A stretch of DNA of 64,000 bases from Neisseria mucosa (GCF_003044445.1 NZ_POWX01000013.1:1-64000); one strand, 5' to 3'; shown: positions 32,854-42,205, numbered from the stretch's first letter. Notes: generated from the letters alone by a model not told the origin. Made by a program: numbers and translations.

Positions 32854-34272
32854 ATGGAAGAAACATTGTCTGCACTGGTGGGCGCAGTCAATCTGATTCT
32901 GTGGGATTACATGCTGATTTACGCCCTTTTGGGCATCGGCCTGTTTTTCACACTCTATCTAGGCGCGCCGCAGATTACCAAATTGGGGACGGGGTTTAAA
33001 TCCGTCTTCGGCGGTTTGTTTTCCCAAAAAGACAAAGACGATAAATCTTTGTCGCAATTCCAAGCACTCGCCGTCGCCGTCTCCGCACAAATCGGCACGG
33101 GCAACGTCGCCGGTGTGGCAACCGCCATTACCGCAGGCGGGCCGGGCGCGATTTTTTGGATGTGGCTTTCCGCCGTTTTGGGGATGTCTACGATTTTTGC
33201 CGAAGCCCTGCTCGCGCAAAAATACCGCGTCGTCAGCCACGGCAAATACATCGGTGGTCCCGCGTTCTACATCACGCACGGTCTGACCCCGAAAATCGGG
33301 CGCGGCGCGGCGCGTTTCTTATCGGGCTTCTTCTCCATCGCCCTGATTATCGCGCTGGGCTTTATCGGCAACGCCACGCAGGCGAACTCCATCGCCTCCT
33401 CCGTTACCATCGCCTTTAACGTACCGGCATTGGCAGTGGGCATCGCCCTCGCCGTCCTCGCGGGCATGATTATCGTCGGCGGCGTCAACCGCATCGCCAA
33501 CATCGCCCAATTCGTCGTGCCGTTTATGGCGATTATCTATATTTTGTGTGCCGTCGTTATCCTGTTCAAATTCTCCGACCACATCATACCGATGTTCAAC
33601 CACATCTTTACTGCCGCCTTCAATCCTGAAGCCGTTTTAGGCGGCGCAGCCGGTATCGGTATGCGCGAAGCCGTCCGTTTCGGCGTGGCACGCGGCTTGT
33701 TCTCCAACGAAGCGGGTATGGGTTCGACACCGCACGCACACGCCACCGCCGACGTGAACCACCCTGTTCAACAAGGCTTGGCGGCATTTATCGGCGTATT
33801 CATCGACACCATCTTGGTCTGCACCGCCACCGCGCTGATTATCCTCCTGACCGATGCCAACCTTTCCGGCGAACAAGGCGCGGCGGTGACCCAATTCGCC
33901 TTCAGCAAAGCCTTCCCCGGCTTCGGTTCGCAACTGCTCGCCGTCTGCCTGACCTTTTTCGCCTTCACCACCATCATCGGCTGGTACTACTTCGGCGAGT
34001 CCAACATCCGCTTCCTCTTCAGAGGCAAACACTTGGGCATTTACCGCGCGCTCGTGCTGCTGGCTATCGTGTTGGGCACGCTGGGTAAGGTCGATTTGGT
34101 TTGGAGCCTGTCCGATATGTTCAACGGCTTCATGGTCATCCCCAACTTAATCGCCCTATTCCTCTTGCGCAAAGAAATCCGCGCCGTTTACGACGATTAT
34201 CTGGCACAGAAAAAAGCCGGCAAAGACTTGTCCTACCAATATGAATTCCACGAATTCCACGACAAGGCTTAA
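32854..34272 (+). CDS. Sodium:alanine symporter family protein (AGCS)
   Basis: A 472-residue inner-membrane transporter with about eleven helices. AGCS signatures are visible: AVSAQIGTGNVAGVATAI (about 74-91), GGPGAIFWMWLSAVLGM (93-109), and GLFSNEAGMGSTPHAHATA (about 285-303). It imports alanine or glycine with sodium. ATAAGGTTTGTAATT precedes ATG as ribosome-binding site. The C-terminus is short and hydrophilic. It is monocistronic. Confidence 0.93.
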   Translation: MEETLSALVGAVNLILWDYMLIYALLGIGLFFTLYLGAPQITKLGTGFKSVFGGLFSQKDKDDKSLSQFQALAVAVSAQIGTGNVAGVATAITAGGPGAIFWMWLSAVLGMSTIFAEALLAQKYRVVSHGKYIGGPAFYITHGLTPKIGRGAARFLSGFFSIALIIALGFIGNATQANSIASSVTIAFNVPALAVGIALAVLAGMIIVGGVNRIANIAQFVVPFMAIIYILCAVVILFKFSDHIIPMFNHIFTAAFNPEAVLGGAAGIGMREAVRFGVARGLFSNEAGMGSTPHAHATADVNHPVQQGLAAFIGVFIDTILVCTATALIILLTDANLSGEQGAAVTQFAFSKAFPGFGSQLLAVCLTFFAFTTIIGWYYFGESNIRFLFRGKHLGIYRALVLLAIVLGTLGKVDLVWSLSDMFNGFMVIPNLIALFLLRKEIRAVYDDYLAQKKAGKDLSYQYEFHEFHDKA

Positions 34273-34285
34273 TCCGCAATCGTAA

Positions 34286-34318
34286 AAAGGTCGTCTGAAA
34301 ATTTTCAGACGACCTTTT
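34286..34318. terminator. Paired uptake-sequence hairpin between the symporter and dsbB
   Basis: AAAGGTCGTCTGAAAATTTTCAGACGACCTTTTT: a near-perfect palindrome between convergent genes, serving both. Confidence 0.85.
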
Positions 34319-34332
34319 TAAATTCCGAACAT

Positions 34333-34818
34333 TTATTTTGTTTTCAACCAAGCAAACCAAACCAATACGACAACGAAACAAAAATAAGCAATGCTCCAAA
34401 CCGGCAGCGCGATACCCAAAAAATAATCCGGTACGGCGCAATTACCAAAGCCGCGCACGATGGGTTCGAACCAGTCAAACAACGGCCAGTCCTTCAGGCG
34501 GAACGTCCACGGAGCACCGCAGGAAGGTGCCGTACCCGGCGGCAGGCTTTGCAACCACAACTGATAAGTCGCCGTCCCTATCCCGTACACCGCAGGCGCG
34601 CTGATAAGCAAAGCGGAAAACGTCCGCCCCACTTTGGAAGACTGGCGGAAAAATACCGCCAGCAAAGCCGCCACCCCGACCGCCAATACGCACAAACGCT
34701 GCACGATGCACAATACGCAGGGATTCATCCCTAAAACATATTGCGAAACAAACGAACCGCAGGCAGCCAATACGGACAAAACGAGCAAAAACAAGGCTGT
34801 TTTTCTAAAAAAATTCAT
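34333..34818 (-). CDS. dsbB: Disulfide bond formation protein B
   Basis: A 161-residue inner-membrane protein with four transmembrane helices. The redox-active pairs are Cys34/Cys37 (CVLC) after helix 1 and Cys100/Cys127 in the second periplasmic loop, and QR follows the CVLC motif for quinone interaction. DsbB reoxidises DsbA and transfers electrons to ubiquinone, supporting folding of pilins and outer-membrane proteins. The length is typical. Confidence 0.94.
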   Translation of the reverse strand: MNFFRKTALFLLVLSVLAACGSFVSQYVLGMNPCVLCIVQRLCVLAVGVAALLAVFFRQSSKVGRTFSALLISAPAVYGIGTATYQLWLQSLPPGTAPSCGAPWTFRLKDWPLFDWFEPIVRGFGNCAVPDYFLGIALPVWSIAYFCFVVVLVWFAWLKTK

Positions 34819-35045
34819 AATATCAAAGCTCTTTGCAAATTTCAGACGACCTCTTCATGCCATCGATCAGCGTCTATTTTACTACAAAACCAATCCCTTC
34901 CCGAAAAGCCCTGCCCATTCGCTTAAATTCAAAAAAGTACCCTCGTCGCCATTTCTGTTCAGGCGGCAATCCGCAATAATCGCTGAATCTTGCCAAAATC
35001 AGAAGCCCGGATTCACGCTTATACAGGAATGATGAAAATGTTTTC

Positions 35046-35152
35046 TATAGTGGATTAACTTTAAACCAGTACGGCGTTGCCTCACCTTGCCGTACTATCT
35101 GTACTGTCTGCGGCTTCGTCGCCTTGTCCTGATTTAAATTTAATCCACTATA
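35046..35152. repeat. Correia element, short form (107 bp)
   Basis: TATAGTGGATTAACTTTAAACC and TTAAATTTAATCCACTATA ends, internal IHF segment absent. It lies about 250 bases upstream of rpsO, so its outward promoter or RNase III-processed hairpin could influence rpsO. Confidence 0.93.
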
Positions 35153-35326
35153 TTTTAAGCTGCTATAAAATGCACCGAATCAAAACTTCTCGCGCATACT
35201 TTACGCCACACCTCGATACTTTTTCAGACGACATTTCCACAATTTCGTATAAAAAACAGGATTCAGCCGTGCAAAACAGATGAAACTGTGGCATAATCCG
35301 CCCGTCTTCACAAAAAGACTTCAGGA

Positions 35327-35388
35327 GTTTGAACGGGTTCGCGCTCGTCAAACTTGTCCGAACCGAATAACGGTTCTTTTATTTTTCG
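35327..35388 (+). promoter_or_regulatory. rpsO leader with a terminator-like hairpin and a competing pairing
   Basis: GAACCG (35360-35365) and CGGTTC (35371-35376) form a hairpin followed by TTTTATTTTT, a terminator shape only 14 bases before the rpsO ATG. Upstream, GGTTCG (35336-35341) can instead pair with CGAACC (35359-35364), destroying that hairpin, and GTTTGA/TCAAAC (35327-35353) makes a third option. S15 represses its own synthesis through leader structures in several bacteria; regulation here is inference. Confidence 0.5.
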
Positions 35389-35400
35389 GAGTTATCCATC

Positions 35401-35670
35401 ATGGCATTGACCGTAGAACAAAAAGCACAAATTGTTAAAGATTTCCAACGCAAAGAAGGCGATACCGGCTCTTCTGAAGTACAAGTCGCTCTGTTGACTT
35501 TCCGCATCAACGATCTGACTCCTCACTTCAAAGCCAACCCTAAAGACCACCACAGCCGTCGCGGTCTGTTGAAAATGGTTAGCCAACGTCGCCGTCTGTT
35601 GTCTTACTTGCGCCGTACCCAACCTGATACATACCGCAACCTGATCACCCGCTTGGGTCTGCGCAAATAA
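35401..35670 (+). CDS. rpsO: 30S ribosomal protein S15
   Basis: An 89-residue protein that binds the central domain of 16S rRNA early in small-subunit assembly. The family signature spans LTFRINDLTPHFKANPKDHHSRRGLLKMVSQRRRLLSYLR (about residues 30-70). The length is exactly standard. CGGAGTTATCC precedes ATG. A strong terminator follows (35686-35712). Confidence 0.97.
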   Translation: MALTVEQKAQIVKDFQRKEGDTGSSEVQVALLTFRINDLTPHFKANPKDHHSRRGLLKMVSQRRRLLSYLRRTQPDTYRNLITRLGLRK

Positions 35671-35685
35671 TTTATGCTTTACCGG

Positions 35686-35713
35686 ACACCGCTTGCAAAA
35701 GCGGTGTTTTTTT
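35686..35713 (+). terminator. Terminator of rpsO
   Basis: ACACCGCTT-GC-AAAAGCGGTGT hairpin with a run of seven T, 15 bases after the stop. Confidence 0.88.
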
Positions 35714-35717
35714 ATAG

Positions 35718-35762
35718 AAAAGGTCGTCTGAAAACGTATTGGTAAAGTTTTCAGACGACCTA
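35718..35762. terminator. Paired uptake-sequence hairpin downstream of greB
   Basis: AAAGGTCGTCTGAAAAC and GTTTTCAGACGACCTATC arms between convergent rpsO and greB. Confidence 0.75.
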
Positions 35763-35783
35763 TCTCTTATGCTTACGAGAGAT

Positions 35784-36275
35784 TTAATCTATCCGTATAT
35801 ATTCCACCGACAAAATCTCAATCTCCTCGCGCCCCTCCGGTGTATTCAAGATGACTTCGTCCCCTTCTCTCGCTTTAATCAAACAACGCGCCAACGGGGA
35901 AATCCAAGAAATTTTGTTTTGCGCGGTATCGATTTCATCGACGCCGACGATTTTGACGGTTTGCTCGCGCCCGTCGCCGCGCAACAGTCCGACGGTTGCG
36001 CCGAAAAACACTTGGTCGGTCGCTTCGCGCAATTCGGGATCAACGACGACGGCGGCTTCCAAACGCTTGGTCAGAAAACGGATGCGGCGGTCGATTTCGC
36101 GCATACGGCGTTTGCCGTAAAGATAGTCACCGTTTTCGCTGCGGTCGCCGTTGCTTGCCGCCCAGTTGACGATTTGGACGATTTCGGGACGTTCTTTATT
36201 GACCAGTTGATACAGCTCGTCTTTCAACGCCTGCCAACCAACGGGCGTAATGTAGTTTTTGGTTTCGGTACTCAT
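35784..36275 (-). CDS. greB: Transcription elongation factor GreB
   Basis: 163 residues from the ATG at 36275 (MSTETKNYITPVGW); the ORF extends upstream to 36563, but across an uptake-sequence pair. The N-terminal coiled-coil has the catalytic acidic tip SNGDRSENGDYLYGKRRMREID (about residues 43-64). The C-terminal FKBP-like domain contains WISPLARCLIKAREGDEV. GreB rescues backtracked RNA polymerase by stimulating transcript cleavage. GreB is favoured over GreA by the NGDYLYGKRRMREID sequence. Confidence 0.93.
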   Translation of the reverse strand: MSTETKNYITPVGWQALKDELYQLVNKERPEIVQIVNWAASNGDRSENGDYLYGKRRMREIDRRIRFLTKRLEAAVVVDPELREATDQVFFGATVGLLRGDGREQTVKIVGVDEIDTAQNKISWISPLARCLIKAREGDEVILNTPEGREEIEILSVEYIRID

Positions 36276-36424
36276 GATATATATCTGATTATTTAGGATA
36301 TACGGCAGTTTCAACAAAACTTCGAACTGCTGCATTGAAATGACTGATTCTACCGTCCTTAAGACGGAAGGTTCAAGCTGTCCATCTTGATTGCAAAACC
36401 ATATCCATCGGCTTGAAAATGCCG

Positions 36425-36474
36425 CAAAGGTCGTCTGAAAAACTACGATGCCCGTTTTCAGACGACCTTTATTG
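36425..36474. terminator. Paired uptake-sequence hairpin downstream of the Slam gene
   Basis: AAAGGTCGTCTGAAAA and TTTTCAGACGACCTTT arms, 28 bases beyond the stop of the Slam gene. Confidence 0.75.
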
Positions 36475-36501
36475 ATTAAGTATTCGAATTTTAGGCTGTT
36501 T

Positions 36502-38043
36502 TTAAAAATTCCATTCAGCTCCCAACGACCATTGACGGCTGCTGCGTCGTGCATAAGGGGCATTGCTGCGGATACGGCTGTATCCGTAATTCAAGGTCGG
36601 CGTGATGCCTTTATAGGACAATTTGTCATGACTGAGGCTGACGGAGAGGGAGCGCTCGCGGTTGCGTTGCGGCTCTATACCGAATGCCATAATGCCTTTA
36701 TAGCGGCGGTTGGCAAATGAAGCGGTCAGGCGGCTGTTCAGCCCGCCCAGAAACGGCCATTGCTGTATCCAGCCTATATTGAACCCGTTGCGGCGGTAGG
36801 CGGCATTGTTGACGGCATTGCGTATGTTTTTGTTTTCAGGAACAAAGCGGTTGTATTGCCAACCACCGAACAGGGTCATTCTGCCAAAACGGCGCGCCAG
36901 GGAGAGATAGGTACTGTCGTGCCAACCGTCGTTGCGCAGCGCACGATCAGTTTCCCGATAGTTTTGGCGATAGCGTTCCAGCGAGTAATAAAGTTGTGTC
37001 GCGTTGCCGAGATTGAGCATATGCGAAAGCTGTACGCCGACCCCGTGTGCCAGCATATAAGGCGCGGCGCGGCGGTTGTTTTCTTTTTTGCTGTCAAACT
37101 CGCTGCTGCCTGCCAACTGTACCTGATAAAACGGTAAAACGCTGACGGTTTGTTTGCCGTCCTTGCGCTGCCAGCCCAAATAAGCCCTGCCGAACGCATC
37201 GTCGTAAGCCGATTGGCGGTCAAAAAAATAGCTCGTTCCGCTGAGGTTGGCGCGGAATTTGACGGCGTGATGCCCGTACAACGGGGTGAGTTTTTCGGTG
37301 TTCAATTCGTAATTCAAGCCGTTGGCACTGACGGGCAAAGTAACGCTGCATGCGGTTTGCCCCCTTGTTTCGATGCAATAACGCGGAGCAGCGTTGTTGG
37401 CGTTATCGCGATGCACGGGACTGATTCCACCAGACCATTTCCATTCTGTCTGCCGCTTGACGGCTTCTTGAAAGCGTTTGACGTTTTCCAAAACGGGGGC
37501 AGGTATATCGCGCTGCGCGGCATGGCGGAAATGCGCCGCTGCTTCGCCCAAACGATAATCCTGAAACTCTACCGCCGCTAAATCCAACAATATACGGTCG
37601 TCTGAAACGTCGGATTCATAAAGGGTACGATAACGTTCGACCGCTTCGGAAGTCCGCCCTTTCAACTTTGCCAGCAAAGCATCGGCACGTGCAATCAGCT
37701 TGGGATTGTGGTTGGGCTGTTTGCGGTAAAGTGCGGCAAGCGAAGAAACCAAATCTGCGCTATTGCCGTTCAGTGCTTGAATCAGCGCGTCCTCAAGAAT
37801 ATGCGGGTTTGCCGCTAAAAAATCATCGCCGACCACAGTCGGTTCGCCGACATTCTCATTCTTTTCAGACGACCTTTCTTCTTCGGACAAAATATTCAGC
37901 CATTGTTTTTGCTGCACTTGTACGGCAGCATCCTGAGAAGGCGCATCCTGCCGGACACCACCTTCGGGCAATTGAGCCAAGACTGCGGAAGGCAACAGGC
38001 AACACAAAGATGCCGAAACTATTTTTTGTTTTATTCTTAACAT
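36502..38043 (-). CDS. Surface lipoprotein assembly modulator (Slam, DUF560)
   Basis: A 513-residue outer-membrane protein. Signal peptide about 1-23 (ending VLAQ); a periplasmic TPR-like domain about 75-205 (ALNGNSADLVSSLAALYRK, RYRTLYESDVSDDRILLDLAAVEF); and a C-terminal beta-barrel DUF560 domain from about 215 ending in aromatic WNF. Slam proteins move surface lipoproteins such as TbpB, LbpB, fHbp and HpuA to the cell surface. It is divergent from hpuA-hpuB, so HpuA is the likely client, corresponding to meningococcal Slam2. The Slam1/Slam2 choice is inferred from linkage. Confidence 0.88.
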   Translation of the reverse strand: MLRIKQKIVSASLCCLLPSAVLAQLPEGGVRQDAPSQDAAVQVQQKQWLNILSEEERSSEKNENVGEPTVVGDDFLAANPHILEDALIQALNGNSADLVSSLAALYRKQPNHNPKLIARADALLAKLKGRTSEAVERYRTLYESDVSDDRILLDLAAVEFQDYRLGEAAAHFRHAAQRDIPAPVLENVKRFQEAVKRQTEWKWSGGISPVHRDNANNAAPRYCIETRGQTACSVTLPVSANGLNYELNTEKLTPLYGHHAVKFRANLSGTSYFFDRQSAYDDAFGRAYLGWQRKDGKQTVSVLPFYQVQLAGSSEFDSKKENNRRAAPYMLAHGVGVQLSHMLNLGNATQLYYSLERYRQNYRETDRALRNDGWHDSTYLSLARRFGRMTLFGGWQYNRFVPENKNIRNAVNNAAYRRNGFNIGWIQQWPFLGGLNSRLTASFANRRYKGIMAFGIEPQRNRERSLSVSLSHDKLSYKGITPTLNYGYSRIRSNAPYARRSSRQWSLGAEWNF

Positions 38044-38604
38044 TCAAAATCATCCGAAATATATGTGTGTATATCACAGGGGTAGCCAAATGCAAACTAC
38101 CATGCCCTACTGATTCCCCCAGTCAGGGATTTATGGCTGTCAAAGGTCGTCTGAAACTTTTCAGACGACCTTATTTTTGCGTAAAAGCAACAGATTCGCA
38201 TTAAGATGCAGCATTATAGAGGTAAATTTCCAAAACAAACATAACTGATTTATTTTTATGGTCTTATAAATTATTCAAATGTTATTCATTAGTAGATTCA
38301 TAGGATTAATCAAGCCAACCCACTAAACACGCCTGCAATATATCTTGCGAATCCAAAGCAATAGTTTGATTACACTATCACCCGATATTCTTCATCAGTA
38401 ATAGATAACAATATCAAATCAGATATTTATAACAAATATTCAACTCTATGTCATTAATTGATTTATTTCTTAATATTTACTTCAGAAATCATAAAAACTC
38501 CGCGCGGATATTGCCAAAACGCCATAATTATTACAAAATATTACAACAAAATTGGTAATCCTTATCATTAATTTATAAAACATCAATATTAAGAGAGATT
38601 CATC
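38044..38604. other. Divergent control region between the Slam gene and hpuA
   Basis: Slam-proximal half: an uptake-sequence hairpin (AAGGTCGTCTGAAACTTTTCAGACGACCTT, 38143-38172). The rest (38220-38600) is very AT-rich, with no ORF. A Fur-like site and likely promoter lie within 60 bases of hpuA. The AT richness contrasts with both flanking genes. Confidence 0.6.
38555..38567 (+). promoter_or_regulatory. Candidate Fur box upstream of hpuA
   Basis: GGTAATcCTTATC fits the Fur hexamer arrangement GATAAT-n-ATTATC with two mismatches, 38 bases before the hpuA ATG, overlapping where a -10 or -35 would lie. Iron repression of hpuAB is known in pathogenic Neisseria. Confidence 0.5.
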
Positions 38605-39603
38605 ATGAAAATCAAAGTACCCGCGATTTCTGCGGCAGCGACCCTTATTCTGACTGCCTGCGCTGGAGGAGGCGCATCCGAACCCAAAGTCCCCGTTGCC
38701 ATACCTACGGCGCAGCCTATCGCCAATGTCAAGCTGAGTGATGAGAGCAATGCAATAAAGACCATCAACACCCTTTCCGGTAAAGGCGGCAGCCTGCATG
38801 AAGCGGAGCTCGAAGTAAAAACATCATGGGGCAGCAGCTATACCGATAAGCAATATGTCTATCGAACCCCTTCGGGCAACTATTACAACATCAGCTCATA
38901 TTCCGATCCGATTGTCCCCGACTCTTTCAGCCCATCTTATGCCCTGCGTACCCGCCACGAAGGGCAACCTTTGTCTGAAGGCGGTAAGCTGTTTGTCTGT
39001 TGCAGTAGTTCTGGGCAGTTCACCTATGCCCCGGCAACCAAACATGACCACCTCAAATTCGGCGCATGGATAAGTGCAGACGGTACGGCAGACCTGTTTG
39101 TCGGCGGCAAACCTGTCGGCACGACGAAACCGTCTTATTACACTCCGTCAGACAGTACTGTGGCAAAAGGTAAGACTACATACGAAGTTTGGGCAGTACG
39201 CGTCCGCAACGGCAATTTCGTTACCTCTACCTACGATCCCAAAAACACCAATAAGCTGTCTGAAAAAATCGCTCCCAAGCTTTCACTGCTGACAGCCAAT
39301 TTCAACAACAACAAACTCGGCGGCACAATCTTGGGTAATGCGGATTACGGTCCGGATGTTGTGATGAAAGATGTTGACATCAACGGCGTTGATTTCTCGG
39401 GCACTGCCGAATCCGACGGCAAAAACGGCAAAGTCGAAGGGAAATTCTTCGGTCAGTTCAATAGCAGTTATAAAACAGAGGTCAGCATAGGCGGCAAAGT
39501 AACCTTCGATGCTGACAAATCGTTAGATACTGTATTTGGCGGCGTAGAAAATTCATCAGACCACAATACGACAGATACAAGCTTGACACCTGTCAGCCAG
39601 TAA
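38605..39603 (+). CDS. hpuA: Haemoglobin-haptoglobin utilisation surface lipoprotein HpuA
   Basis: A 332-residue lipoprotein precursor with lipobox LTAC (Cys19), a Gly-rich tether and a beta-rich body. The C-terminal half (LSLLTANFNNNKLGGTILG and GVDFSGTAESDGKNGKVEGKFFGQF, about 225-295) matches the small barrel common to TbpB-like surface lipoproteins. HpuA cooperates with HpuB to take haem iron from haemoglobin. AAGAGAGATTCATC precedes ATG and hpuB starts 54 bases downstream. No homopolymeric G tract is present; the CAGGGG-like site reads GGAGGAGG. Confidence 0.87.
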   Translation: MKIKVPAISAAATLILTACAGGGASEPKVPVAIPTAQPIANVKLSDESNAIKTINTLSGKGGSLHEAELEVKTSWGSSYTDKQYVYRTPSGNYYNISSYSDPIVPDSFSPSYALRTRHEGQPLSEGGKLFVCCSSSGQFTYAPATKHDHLKFGAWISADGTADLFVGGKPVGTTKPSYYTPSDSTVAKGKTTYEVWAVRVRNGNFVTSTYDPKNTNKLSEKIAPKLSLLTANFNNNKLGGTILGNADYGPDVVMKDVDINGVDFSGTAESDGKNGKVEGKFFGQFNSSYKTEVSIGGKVTFDADKSLDTVFGGVENSSDHNTTDTSLTPVSQ

Positions 39604-39657
39604 CTGCACATCAAGCATTCCAATAATAGATAATCAATATATATTGAGAGGCAAAAA

Positions 39658-42075
39658 ATGTCCTTCCATTTTAAACCTGTACTGCTGGCAGCTATTGTCA
39701 GCCAAACTTTCCCTGCCTTCGCTGCCGACCCCGTACCACAAGCCCATCAGGACTTGAATGAAGTCAAAGTTATCGGCGGCCGCAAAGTCCAAAAACTCGG
39801 TGAAGAGAAAGTCCGCCGTCAGGCATTGGACAAACAGATGGTGTCCGACGAAAGCGACTTGGTGCGCTACGATCCGGGCATCAGCGTCGTCGAAGGCGGA
39901 CGCTCCGGTTCCAACGGTTTTACCATACGCGGTGTCGACAAAGACCGCGTTGCCATCAACGTGGACGGACTGGCACAAGCAGAAAGCAGGTCGTCTGAAG
40001 CATTCCAAGAGTTGTTCGGCGCATACGGCAACTTCAATGCCAACCGCAACACTTCCGAGCCGGAAAACTTTTCCGAAGTTACCCTCAACAAAGGCGCGGA
40101 CTCGCTTAAATCCGGCAGCGGCGCATTGGGCGGTGCCGTCAACTATAAAACCAAATCCGCAAGCGACTATGTTTCCGAAGAAAAGCCCTACCATTTAGGC
40201 ATTAAAGGCGGCTATATCGGACGAAACAGCCAAAAATTCAGCAGCATAACCGCCGCAGGAACCTGGTTGGGTCTGGACGCATTGATGGTCTACACCCGCC
40301 GCTTCGGTAAAGAAACCAAAAACAACAGCGATGCTGCCGATACTGTCATCACCGACAACAAACAAAGCTGGAGCCCGAATGCCGGCAGTACCAACTACGG
40401 CAGTCGCGGCATAGCGCGCAGCAAACCTGATCCTCAAAATTGGGAAAACATAAGCACCCTGTTCAAACTGGGTTACAACTTCAACGATAAAAACCGTATC
40501 GGCTGGATTTACGAAGATTCACGCACCGATCGCACGACGACTGAATTGTCCAATATGTGGGCGGCAAACTGGAAAGGCGAGGCACTAGGCGATACCCGTT
40601 CCCGCCAAGACATCTCCTACCGTAAACGCATAGGTTTCGAATACAAAAACCAACTTGACAAAGGACCATGGGACAACCTCAACCTGCGTTACGACCGTCA
40701 AACCATCGACATGAGCACTTGGACCTGGGACTTGCCGACGGATTATAATCGCAGCGGTGTGAACAGCGACGTGTACCATATGTTCCGCAACATCCGTCAA
40801 AAAAATACCCAATTTGGTGCCGATGCTGAAAAACAAATCGACTTTTCCAAATTGGTATGGGCAATGCAATACGGATTGGGTGGTTCCCAAAACGACAACG
40901 ACAATAGAGATCATAGCTATTGGGTACGCCTATACGACCCGAAATATCAAACGTCCAACAACCAAGAATTGACTATGCTGGTCGAAAGCTCCTCCAAAAA
41001 CCGTTTTGCCTACTGGAACAACACATTCCAATTCGGCGACAGCAGCCAATACCGCCTCAATGCCGGGCTTCGCTACGACAACAGCAGCAGCAAAGCCAAA
41101 GACAATCCCAACTACACTCCTGCCATCCGCGGTCAAATTCCTTATCTCGGCAGCGAGCGTAAACACAGCGGTTTCAGCTACGGTTTAGGATTAGACTGGA
41201 AATTCACGCCGCGTCTGAATCTTTTGGCAAAATATAGCACTGGCTTCCGCGCGCCGACTTCAGACGAAACCTGGCTATTGTTCCCGCATCCTGACTTCTA
41301 CCTTAAAGCCAATCCTAACCTGAAGGCGGAAACCGCCAAAAACTTCGAGCTGGGACTTGCCGGCAGTGGCAAAGCCGGAAACTTTAAACTCTCCGGCTTC
41401 CAAACCCGCTACCGCAACTTTATCGAGCTGACCTACATGGGTGTGTCCTCAGACAACCCCAACAGCCCTAATTATGCGCCGATTTCCGACGGTACCGCAT
41501 TGGTCAGCTCACCCGTTTGGCAAAACCAAAACCGTTCCTCCGCATGGGCGAAAGGTTTGGAATTTAACGGCACATGGAACCTTGACAGCATCGGTTTGCC
41601 GCAAGGCACGCACGCAGGTGTCAACGTCAGCTACATCAAAGGCAAAGCCAAACAGACCAACGGACAGGAAACCCCGATTAACGCCCTTTCCCCGTGGTCT
41701 GCCGTTTACAACCTGGGCTATGATGCTCCTTCCAAACGCTGGGGCATCAACGCATACCTGACCCACACCGCAGCTAAAAAACCGTCTGACACCGTCCACA
41801 GCAGTGATGATTTGAACAATCCCTGGCCTTTTGCCAAGCACAGCAAAGCCTATACGCTTTTCGACCTGACAGGCTACGTCAACTTGGGCAAATACTTCAC
41901 CCTGCGCGCCGGTGCGTACAACATCGGCAACAAAAAATACTATACTTGGGAATCGCTGCGCAGCATCCGCGAATTCGGCACAGTCAACCGCGTCGACAAC
42001 AAAACCCATGCCGGTATAGAACGCTTCACTTCTCCGGGCAGAAGCTACAACTTCACGCTTGAAGCCAAGTTCTAA
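39658..42075 (+). CDS. hpuB: TonB-dependent haemoglobin receptor HpuB
   Basis: An 805-residue outer-membrane receptor. Signal peptide about 1-22 (ending FAA), a TonB-box-like stretch near NEVKVIG, a plug domain with GFTIRGVDKDRVAINVDGLAQAE (about 102-124) and GSGALGGAVNYKTKS (about 157-171), and a 22-strand barrel ending SYNFTLEAKF with terminal Phe. The motif RAPTSDETWLLFPHPDFYLKANPNLKAETAKNFELG (about 530-566) is characteristic of haem/haemoglobin receptors. It sits directly after hpuA. Confidence 0.92.
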   Translation: MSFHFKPVLLAAIVSQTFPAFAADPVPQAHQDLNEVKVIGGRKVQKLGEEKVRRQALDKQMVSDESDLVRYDPGISVVEGGRSGSNGFTIRGVDKDRVAINVDGLAQAESRSSEAFQELFGAYGNFNANRNTSEPENFSEVTLNKGADSLKSGSGALGGAVNYKTKSASDYVSEEKPYHLGIKGGYIGRNSQKFSSITAAGTWLGLDALMVYTRRFGKETKNNSDAADTVITDNKQSWSPNAGSTNYGSRGIARSKPDPQNWENISTLFKLGYNFNDKNRIGWIYEDSRTDRTTTELSNMWAANWKGEALGDTRSRQDISYRKRIGFEYKNQLDKGPWDNLNLRYDRQTIDMSTWTWDLPTDYNRSGVNSDVYHMFRNIRQKNTQFGADAEKQIDFSKLVWAMQYGLGGSQNDNDNRDHSYWVRLYDPKYQTSNNQELTMLVESSSKNRFAYWNNTFQFGDSSQYRLNAGLRYDNSSSKAKDNPNYTPAIRGQIPYLGSERKHSGFSYGLGLDWKFTPRLNLLAKYSTGFRAPTSDETWLLFPHPDFYLKANPNLKAETAKNFELGLAGSGKAGNFKLSGFQTRYRNFIELTYMGVSSDNPNSPNYAPISDGTALVSSPVWQNQNRSSAWAKGLEFNGTWNLDSIGLPQGTHAGVNVSYIKGKAKQTNGQETPINALSPWSAVYNLGYDAPSKRWGINAYLTHTAAKKPSDTVHSSDDLNNPWPFAKHSKAYTLFDLTGYVNLGKYFTLRAGAYNIGNKKYYTWESLRSIREFGTVNRVDNKTHAGIERFTSPGRSYNFTLEAKF

Positions 42076-42094
42076 AAGCGTTTGAAGTAACAAG

Positions 42095-42138
42095 AAAGGT
42101 CGTCTGAAACTTGAAATCCAAGTTTCAGACGACCTTTT
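42095..42138. terminator. Paired uptake-sequence hairpin after hpuB
   Basis: AAAGGTCGTCTGAAACTTG and CAAGTTTCAGACGACCTTTT arms, 20 bases after the stop. Confidence 0.8.
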
Positions 42139-42205
42139 CCTATTGCTACACAACAATCGGCAGGCTAAATTCTCAACAAACGTTTATGGAATGAAACAAC
42201 AAATA

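Noticed and set aside
36276..36563. A 96-residue N-terminal extension of GreB
   Set aside because: It reads through an uptake-sequence hairpin, and GreB families start at MSTETKNYITP.
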